From positions 496,001-560,000 of the forward strand of contig NZ_JAFICD010000003.1 in assembly GCF_017833525.1 (NCBI RefSeq): a DNA stretch of 64,000 nucleotides. Direction: 5' to 3'. Made by a program: the position numbers and the translations under genes. The number at the start of each line of letters is the position of its first letter. Position 1 is the stretch's first letter. The notes under the pieces were generated by a model. It made no database searches and had not been told where the DNA came from. It saw nothing but the letters and a program-made list of their open reading frames with translations. Of the stretch, positions 56,332 through 64,000 are shown one piece after another. This DNA comes from Duganella sp. 1411. GTDB taxonomy: Bacteria; Pseudomonadota; Gammaproteobacteria; Burkholderiales; Burkholderiaceae_D.

Positions 56332-57264
56332 TTAATATCCTTGGTTGCGGTCGACGATGTCGGCGACGGGTTCGCCATTTTCGAGCTTGCGGATTTTTTC
56401 GGCGATCTGCTGCACGCTTTCGCGGCGCAAGGTCAGCGCCGAGATATGCGGCGTGATCGTGATGCGCGGCTCCTGCCAGAACGGGTGCTGCGCCGGCAGC
56501 GGCTCGTTGCGGAACACGTCCAGCGTGGCGGCGGCGATGTGGCCGGATTTGATCAGCGCCAGCAGATCCGGCTCGGCGATGTGGGCGCCGCGCGCGACGT
56601 TGATGACGAAGGCGCCGGCCGGCAGCTTGCACATGTTGGTGCGGTCGACCAGGTTGCTGGTGTCGGGCGTCAGCGGCAGCATGCAGACCAATACCCGGCT
56701 GCCGCGCAGGAAGGTGTCGAGGCCATCGGCGCCGTGGTAGCACTGCACGCCGGGCATGGCTTTTTCGGTGCGGCTCCAGCCGCGCAGCGGGAAGCCGAAC
56801 GGCGCCAGCGCTTCGAGCACGCGCTTGCCCAGCACGCCCATGCCCAGCACGCCGATGGCGAAGTCGCCCCGGTTATGCTGCGGCAAAGGCGCCCACAGGC
56901 CGGCGCGCGCCTGCGCCTCGTATTCGTCGAAACGGCGGAAATAGCGCAGCACCGAGTACGTGACGTATTCGGCCATCTGCACCGCCATGCCGGCGTCGCC
57001 CAGGCGGATGATGGGCACCTCGCGCGGAATGGCGTCGCCGAAGCGCAGCAGCGCGTCGACGCCGGCGCCGGTGTTGAAGATCGCCTTGACCTGCGCCAGC
57101 TCCGGCAGCATCGCCTCCGGCGGCGACCACACCACCGCGTAGTCGCACGGCTGGCTTGGTTCGCCGGCGTGCCAGATCTCGAATTCCGCCTCGGGCAGGA
57201 ACTTGGTGAAGTCCTTGATCCACGGCTCGGTCTTGCCGTCCGCTCGATGTAAAAGAATGCGCAT
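56332..57264 (-). CDS. ghrA: Glyoxylate/hydroxypyruvate reductase A-like 2-hydroxyacid dehydrogenase
   Basis: 310 residues, the GhrA length. Rossmann motif VLGMGVLGKRVLEAL; catalytic Arg in NVARGAHIAEPDLL, Glu in FRNEPLPAQHPF and His in TPHISALT. It reduces glyoxylate or hydroxypyruvate with NADPH; in this leucine-degradation context its substrate may differ. The start at 57264 has GGAG upstream. It lies 31 bp after the biotin carboxylase gene and 2 bp before HMG-CoA lyase. Confidence 0.9.
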   Translation of the reverse strand: MRILLHRADGKTEPWIKDFTKFLPEAEFEIWHAGEPSQPCDYAVVWSPPEAMLPELAQVKAIFNTGAGVDALLRFGDAIPREVPIIRLGDAGMAVQMAEYVTYSVLRYFRRFDEYEAQARAGLWAPLPQHNRGDFAIGVLGMGVLGKRVLEALAPFGFPLRGWSRTEKAMPGVQCYHGADGLDTFLRGSRVLVCMLPLTPDTSNLVDRTNMCKLPAGAFVINVARGAHIAEPDLLALIKSGHIAAATLDVFRNEPLPAQHPFWQEPRITITPHISALTLRRESVQQIAEKIRKLENGEPVADIVDRNQGY

Positions 57265-57295
57265 GATGATCTCCCTGATCTTCCCGATCTTCCTT

Positions 57296-59335
<2,040 letters not shown>

Positions 59336-59380
59336 GGTTGTCTCTCTCTATTCTTTGTTTTTTAACCCCCGGCCAACCCT

Positions 59381-59408
59381 GGGGTCGTACCCCTCGGGGT
59401 ACGACCCC
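59381..59408. repeat. 28-bp palindrome GGGGTCGTACCCC-N2-GGGGTACGACCCC, copy 2
   Basis: It has the same 13-bp arms as the copy at 52344-52371; the loop is tc. It lies between the start of liuD (59335) and the end of bioB (59424), that is, within the bio-liu array, so it could separate or attenuate transcription from bioB into liuD. Confidence 0.8.
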
Positions 59409-59423
59409 GCCCAGCTTTGCGGG

Positions 59424-60473
59424 TTAGCAGCCGCACTTTTCCTTCGGCGCCGATTCCAGCACGGCGCCGCGGGTTTTCAGGCCCAGCTTGGCCAGCAGGT
59501 TGCGGTCGTCCTCCGCTTCCGGATTCTCGGTCGTCAGCAGCTTGTCGCCGTAGAAGATCGAGTTGGCGCCGGCCATGAAGCACATCGCCTGCACCGCTTC
59601 GCCCATCTGGCGGCGCCCCGCCGACAAGCGCACGCGCGCCTTCGGCATCGTGATGCGGGCGACGGCGATGGTGCGCACGAATTCGAACGGGTCCAGCGGG
59701 TCCATGCCGTACAGCGGCGTGCCCTCGACCTGCACCAGGTGGTTGACCGGCACCGATTCCGGATACGGATTCAGGTTGGCCAGCTGCGCGATCAGGCCGG
59801 CGCGCTGCAGGCGCGTCTCGCCCATGCCGACGATGCCGCCGCAGCAGACCTTCAGGCCCGCCTCGCGGATGCGGCCCAGCGTGTCCAGGCGGTCCTGGTA
59901 TTCGCGGGTCGAGATGACGTTGTCGTAGAACTCGGGCGCGGTGTCGAGGTTGTGGTTGTAGTAATCGAGGCCGGCGTCCTTCAGGCGCTGCGCCTGGCTT
60001 TCCTCCAGCATGCCCAGGGTGGCGCAGGTTTCCAGGCCGAGTGCCTTCACTTCGCGCACCATCTCCTCGACCTTGTCCATGTCGCGCTCCTTCGGGCTGC
60101 GCCAGGCGGCGCCCATGCAGAAGCGGGTGGCGCCGTTGTCCTTGGCCTGGCGGGCGGCGTCGAGCACCGTGTCGATGTCGAGGATCTTCTTGGCTTCGAC
60201 GCCGGTGTCGTAGCGCGCCGCCTGCGGGCAGTAGCCGCAGTCCTCTTCGCAGCCGCCGGTCTTAATCGACAGCAGCGTGGCCAGTTCGACGTCGCCATCC
60301 GGGAAGTTGACGCGGTGGGTTTGCTGGGCCTTGAACATCAGGTCGTTGAACGGCAGGTCGAACAGCGCCATCACATCTTCCAGCGGCCAGGTCGCCGCCG
60401 GCGGCAGGGTAATCGCGGCCGTCGGGCGGTGCAGGGAAACGGTTTTAGGTTCTTGGAGGGTGGTCAGGGACAT
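59424..60473 (-). CDS. bioB: Biotin synthase
   Basis: 349 residues, a radical-SAM enzyme that inserts sulfur into dethiobiotin. The N-terminal lead [20 protein letters not shown] precedes the motif [10 protein letters not shown] (Cx3CxxC). Later Cys in [10 protein letters not shown] and ETCATLGML ligate the [2Fe-2S] cluster with the Arg in [14 protein letters not shown] 60473 has GAAGGAAA upstream. It is fourth in the bioA-F-D-B order. Confidence 0.96.
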   Translation of the reverse strand: MSLTTLQEPKTVSLHRPTAAITLPPAATWPLEDVMALFDLPFNDLMFKAQQTHRVNFPDGDVELATLLSIKTGGCEEDCGYCPQAARYDTGVEAKKILDIDTVLDAARQAKDNGATRFCMGAAWRSPKERDMDKVEEMVREVKALGLETCATLGMLEESQAQRLKDAGLDYYNHNLDTAPEFYDNVISTREYQDRLDTLGRIREAGLKVCCGGIVGMGETRLQRAGLIAQLANLNPYPESVPVNHLVQVEGTPLYGMDPLDPFEFVRTIAVARITMPKARVRLSAGRRQMGEAVQAMCFMAGANSIFYGDKLLTTENPEAEDDRNLLAKLGLKTRGAVLESAPKEKCGC

Positions 60474-60490
60474 CGGGTTTCCTTCTTCGT

Positions 60491-61303
60491 TCAAAGTTTG
60501 TTCTGAGTTGGCCAGTTGGGCAGCTCGGTAAAATCGATATGGGCGGCCGCCGCCTCGGCGCTGGGCTGCTGCAGGCGCGGGATGCGGCCCAGCAGCGGCG
60601 CGTCGATGCGTTGTGCCAGCGCGGCGACGTTTTCGTCGGCGAAGGCCATGTCGGCCTGGGTTTCGTTGGCGACCCAGCCGATCACGGTCAGGCCGCGCGC
60701 CTCGATCGCCTCGACCGTCAGCAGCGCGTGGCTGATGCAGCCGAGCCGCAGCCCGACCACCAGCACCACCGGCAGGTCGAGCTGCTCGGCCAGGTCGGCG
60801 GTGTCGAATTCGTCGTTGAGCGGCACGCGGAAGCCGCCCACGCCCTCGACCACCACGGCGTCGGAGGCGGCGTTGATTTCGACGTAGGCCGCCAGGATCG
60901 GCACCGGCGAGATGACGACGCCTTCCAGTGCGGCGGCGATGTGCGGCGCGGCCGGCTCCTTGAGCAGGAACGGCGTGGTGATGGTCGGCAGCAGGTGGAC
61001 GTTGCCGGCCGCGGCCAGCTGGTCGCAGTCGTCGTTGTGCCATTCGCCGTCGCGCAGCTCGGCGCCGGCGGCCACCGGCTTCATGCCGCAGGCGCGCACG
61101 CCGGCCTTGACCAGCGCGTGCAGCATCGCCGACGACACCAGCGTCTTGCCGATCTCGGTGTCGGTGCCGGTGACGAAACAGCAAAAGCGCGGCGGCAAGC
61201 CGTTGGCCAGGACCGCCGGCTGCGCCTGCGATTCGGTCTCGTCGACGGCCGCCGGCGCGTCCGACGGGATATCGACTGCTATGACGGGATCATCGAGACT
61301 CAT
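60491..61303 (-). CDS. bioD: Dethiobiotin synthetase
   Basis: 270 residues. The P-loop [20 protein letters not shown] (near residue 45) and [15 protein letters not shown] identify BioD, which makes dethiobiotin from DAPA, CO2 and ATP. The P-loop normally begins close to the N-terminus, so the first 40 or so residues (acidic, Ala/Pro-rich) are an unusual extension. GGACG precedes ATG 61303. The start overlaps the end of bioF by 14 bp; bioB follows 17 bp after its stop. Confidence 0.9.
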   Translation of the reverse strand: MSLDDPVIAVDIPSDAPAAVDETESQAQPAVLANGLPPRFCCFVTGTDTEIGKTLVSSAMLHALVKAGVRACGMKPVAAGAELRDGEWHNDDCDQLAAAGNVHLLPTITTPFLLKEPAAPHIAAALEGVVISPVPILAAYVEINAASDAVVVEGVGGFRVPLNDEFDTADLAEQLDLPVVLVVGLRLGCISHALLTVEAIEARGLTVIGWVANETQADMAFADENVAALAQRIDAPLLGRIPRLQQPSAEAAAAHIDFTELPNWPTQNKL

Positions 61304-62504
61304 CTGACGTCCTTTCCAATGCCAATACATTAAGGGCGGCGATCAGCCGCGCGACTTCCATGCTGCTATGGCCCGCCGACAGCGTCACGCGCAGGCGCGA
61401 GGTGCCTGGTGCGACGGTTGGCGGGCGGATGGTGCCGACCCACAGCCCCTGCTCGTACAGGGCCGCGCCGGCGCGCATGGTCTCGGCATTATCGCCGATC
61501 AGGATAGGTTGGATCGCCGTCGTCGACGGCAAACGCTGCCAGCGATGAAGTTTGAGCCCAACCTGGCCATCGTCCAATTGTGCCACCAATGCACCGAGGT
61601 GAGCGCGCCGTTTTATGCCCTCCTGGCCCTCGATCAGCTCTATGCTGGTCAGCAGGGCGTGCGCCAGCGCCGGCGGCGTGGCGGTGGTGAAGATGTAGGG
61701 GCGGGCCTTCTGGATCAGCGTCTCGATCACCGTCTCGTGCGCGGCCACGAAGGCGCCGCCGACTCCGGCCGCCTTGCCCAGGGTGCCCATGTAGACCAGG
61801 TTCGGCGAGCGCAGATTGAAGTGCTCCAGCGCGCCGCGGCCATGGTCGCCGAGGACGCCGAAGCCGTGGGCGTCGTCGATCACCAGCCAGGCGCCGTGTT
61901 GTTCGCACAACGCCAGCAGCTCCGGCAGCGGCGCCAGGTCGCCGTCCATGCTGAAGACGCTGTCCGTCACTACCAGCTTGGTAGCGGCGTTGCTGGCCTC
62001 GAGCATCGCGCCCAGTTTTTCCAGGTCGGCGTGCGGATAGACCCGGACCCGGGCGCGCGACAGCCGCGCGCCGTCGATCAGCGAGGCGTGGTTGAGCGAT
62101 TCGGAGAAGATCTCGGCCTCGCGGTCGGCGGCTGTCAAGCCGGTGATGATGGCCAGGTTGGCCATGTAGCCGGTGCAGAAGGTCAGCGCGCGCGCCGACT
62201 CCAGGTGGCCGCCGACAAATTCGGCCAGCCGCTCCTCCAGCATCGCGTGGGCGCGGCCATGGCCGCTGATCATGTGCGAGGCGCCGCTGCCGACGCCGTG
62301 GATCGCCGCGCCCTCCTGCAGCGCAAGCTTGAGGCGCGGATGGTTGGCCAGGCCCAGGTAGTCGTTGCTGCAGAAGGCCAGCAACTCGCGGCCGTCGACC
62401 GTCACGCGCGGTCCGCACGGCGTGTCGACGGTGCGGCGCTTGCGCGTCAGGTCCTGCTCGTCGAGCGCGCGCAGTTGTTGGGTGAGTTGATTCATCAGCT
62501 TCAT
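61290..62504 (-). CDS. bioF: 8-amino-7-oxononanoate synthase
   Basis: 404 residues, a PLP enzyme joining pimeloyl-ACP/CoA and alanine. Marks are [43 protein letters not shown] and the Schiff-base Lys in [12 protein letters not shown]. The start could be ATG 62504 or the ATG three codons on. It lies 2 bp after bioA and overlaps bioD by 14 bp. Confidence 0.95.
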   Translation of the reverse strand: MKLMNQLTQQLRALDEQDLTRKRRTVDTPCGPRVTVDGRELLAFCSNDYLGLANHPRLKLALQEGAAIHGVGSGASHMISGHGRAHAMLEERLAEFVGGHLESARALTFCTGYMANLAIITGLTAADREAEIFSESLNHASLIDGARLSRARVRVYPHADLEKLGAMLEASNAATKLVVTDSVFSMDGDLAPLPELLALCEQHGAWLVIDDAHGFGVLGDHGRGALEHFNLRSPNLVYMGTLGKAAGVGGAFVAAHETVIETLIQKARPYIFTTATPPALAHALLTSIELIEGQEGIKRRAHLGALVAQLDDGQVGLKLHRWQRLPSTTAIQPILIGDNAETMRAGAALYEQGLWVGTIRPPTVAPGTSRLRVTLSAGHSSMEVARLIAALNVLALERTSDESR

Positions 62505-62506
62505 CG

Positions 62507-63841
62507 TCAGCCCGCCATGGTTTTGTCGAACACGGCCAGCGTGTTGGCGGCCAGGCCGTCGATCTCGTCGTCGTTGAGGATATACGGCGGCATCATGTAG
62601 ACGGTGGCGCCGATGGGGCGCATCAGCAGTTCGTGCTCGACCGCCGTGGCGAAGAAGCGGCGCGAAAAGTCCGGCGTGGCGTCGATGGCGTCGAAGGCCC
62701 AGATCATGCCGCGCTGGCGGAAGTTGCGCACCCGCTTGTGTTGCGCCAGCGGTTGCAGCGCCGCCGTCAGGCGCGCGGCCTTCGCCTTATTGGCGTTGAG
62801 GACATCGTCCTCGTCGAAGATTTGCAGCGTCGCCAGGGCCGCGCGGCAGGCCAGTGGGTTGCCGGTGTACGAGTGCGAGTGCAGGAAACCGCGCGTGACG
62901 TCGCTGCTGTAGAAGGCCTGGTAGATGTCGTCGCGCGTCATCACCAGCGACAGCGGCAGGTAGCCGCCGCTGATACCCTTGGACAGGCACAGGAAGTCCG
63001 GCCAGATGCCGGCCTGCTCGCAGGCGAAGAAGGTGCCGGTGCGGCCGCAGCCGACGGCGATTTCGTCGAGGATCAGGTGCACCTGATGGCGGTCGCACAG
63101 TTCGCGCACCAGCTTGAGGTACAACGGATCGTGCATCGCCATGCCGGTGGCGCATTGCACCAGCGGTTCGATGATGATGGCGGCTATTTTGTCGGCCTTG
63201 TCGACGAACAGGCGTTCGACGTCGGCGGCGGCGCGGCGCGCCATGTCTTCGGCCGTCTCTCCCTCGGCGGCGTTGGCGTTGCGCGCGTCCGGCGACATCA
63301 CCGTTTGCGAGGCGCGCAGCAGCGGACCGTAAGCGTCCTTGAACAGCGCGACGTCGGTGACGGCCAGCGCGCCGATGGTCTCGCCGTGGTAGCTGCCCTT
63401 GAGGCAGACGAATTCCTGCTTGGCCGATTTACCGTTGTTGCGCCACGAGTGGAAGCTCATTTTGAGCGCGATTTCCACGGCGGAGGCGCCGTCGCTGGCG
63501 TAGAAGCTGTGGCCCAGCGCATGGCCGGTCAGCGCCGACAGCTTTTCCGACAGCTCGATCACCGGTTCGTGCGTGAAGCCGGCCAGCATCGCGTGTTCCA
63601 GCGTGTCCAGCTGGCCCTTCAGCGCGGCGTTGATGCGCGGGTTGGCGTGGCCGAACAGGTTGACCCACCAGGAGCTGATCGCGTCCAGGTAGCGGCGGCC
63701 TTCGTGGTCGTACAGCCACGCGCCCTTGCCCCGGCTGACCGGGATCAGGGGAATAGTCTCGTGGTGCTGCATCTGCGTGCATGGGTGCCATACGCTGCGC
63801 AGGCTGCGCGCCACCCATTCGCTTTGTTTATTGTCTTGCAA
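62507..63841 (-). CDS. bioA: Adenosylmethionine-8-amino-7-oxononanoate aminotransferase
   Basis: 444 residues, a class III PLP aminotransferase that makes DAPA. Family marks are [52 protein letters not shown] and the Lys in [15 protein letters not shown]. The start is TTG at 63841 with GGAG 5 bp upstream; the first ATG would cut off the conserved WHPCTQ segment. It begins 15 bp after the liuC-like gene and leads the bioA-F-D-B set. Confidence 0.93.
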   Translation of the reverse strand: MQDNKQSEWVARSLRSVWHPCTQMQHHETIPLIPVSRGKGAWLYDHEGRRYLDAISSWWVNLFGHANPRINAALKGQLDTLEHAMLAGFTHEPVIELSEKLSALTGHALGHSFYASDGASAVEIALKMSFHSWRNNGKSAKQEFVCLKGSYHGETIGALAVTDVALFKDAYGPLLRASQTVMSPDARNANAAEGETAEDMARRAAADVERLFVDKADKIAAIIIEPLVQCATGMAMHDPLYLKLVRELCDRHQVHLILDEIAVGCGRTGTFFACEQAGIWPDFLCLSKGISGGYLPLSLVMTRDDIYQAFYSSDVTRGFLHSHSYTGNPLACRAALATLQIFDEDDVLNANKAKAARLTAALQPLAQHKRVRNFRQRGMIWAFDAIDATPDFSRRFFATAVEHELLMRPIGATVYMMPPYILNDDEIDGLAANTLAVFDKTMAG

Positions 63842-63856
63842 AGAAACTCCGATTCG

Positions 63857-64000
63857 TTAATGCGTCAGCCAGTTCGGCTTGCGCTTTTCCAGGAACGAGG
63901 CCACGCCTTCGCGGCCCTGCTCCGACGCGCGGATATGCGCGATGCGCTCGGCGGTGTCGGCCAGCAGCGCGTCGTCGACGGTTTTCCCGACCACGTCGCG
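63857..64000 (-). CDS. liuC: Enoyl-CoA hydratase/isomerase family protein, C-terminal end (probable methylglutaconyl-CoA hydratase)
   Basis: The last 47 codons, with the 5' part beyond the window. The visible end (DTAERIAHIRASEQGREGVA, then SFLEKRKPNWLTH) is the typical C-terminus of crotonase-fold enoyl-CoA hydratases, where the EG-x-xSFLEKRKP-x-W pattern closes the last helix. With liuD and HMG-CoA lyase in the same array, methylglutaconyl-CoA hydratase is the likely identity. bioA starts 15 bp after its stop. Confidence 0.8.
   Translation of the reverse strand, partial: RDVVGKTVDDALLADTAERIAHIRASEQGREGVASFLEKRKPNWLTH

Overview
The window is a GC-rich chromosomal segment of a betaproteobacterium. 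The protein families, the fnr-hemN-ccoI-ccoS-ccoNOQPGH order, the rsmI/lpoA-yraN-diaA-dolP order and the split ybeD/lipB-lipA group fit Oxalobacteraceae (Massilia/Duganella/Janthinobacterium type). That placement is inferred from gene content and style only. No rRNA or other phylogenetic marker was compared.

Layout. (1) 1-7.0 kb: a catecholate-siderophore TonB receptor with a Fur-box-like site and the 5' end of a PiuC-type hydroxylase, then a large hybrid sensor kinase and a secreted alpha/beta hydrolase. (2) 7.2-22.3 kb: a microaerobic respiration island holding an Fnr-type [4Fe-4S] regulator, a GGDEF-EAL protein, an Aer-like PAS chemoreceptor, hemN, a SafE-like membrane protein, ccoI, ccoS and ccoNOQPGH. 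Two perfect FNR boxes (TTGAT-N4-ATCAA) lie before the Aer-like gene and before ccoN. The small genes ccoQ and ccoS are present. (3) 22.3-31.8 kb: assorted envelope and hypothetical genes. These include a YiaA family protein, DUF808, a LysE exporter, a FecR/DUF6600-like protein, an orphan phage-CII-like regulator beside a 100-bp inverted-repeat element, a proline-rich/DUF2491/coiled-coil trio, ybeD, and a divergent LysR/GST pair. (4) 31.8-33.5 kb: lipB-lipA.

(5) 33.5-44.6 kb: an accessory region. An ECF sigma/RskA-like anti-sigma pair is divergent from a minus-strand array of TonB receptor, DUF4331 protein, small lipoprotein, TPR protein, HupE/UreJ-like membrane protein, asparagine synthase and GT4 glycosyltransferase. 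Two 98-bp palindromic repeats in opposite orientation bracket the last three genes. This is the best candidate here for an uncharacterised system. (6) 44.6-48.2 kb: a HigA antitoxin preceded by only the tail of HigB, a thioesterase, an exported truncated globin with a DUF3034 protein, cyanase and a TlpA-like thioredoxin. (7) 48.2-52.4 kb: the dolP-diaA-yraN-lpoA / rsmI envelope and ribosome-methylation group. (8) 53-55.4 kb: tRNA-Pro(TGG) with a clear promoter and a following terminator, then a LytS/LytTR two-component pair. (9) 55.4-64 kb: one long minus-strand array in which biotin synthesis (bioA-F-D-B) sits inside leucine degradation genes (liuC ... liuD, GhrA-like, HMG-CoA lyase).

No intergenic stretch longer than about 300 bp lacks a recognised feature. 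The largest gaps are 7984-8264 (antitoxin-domain remnant) and 53022-53373 (tRNA-Pro, its promoter and a terminator).
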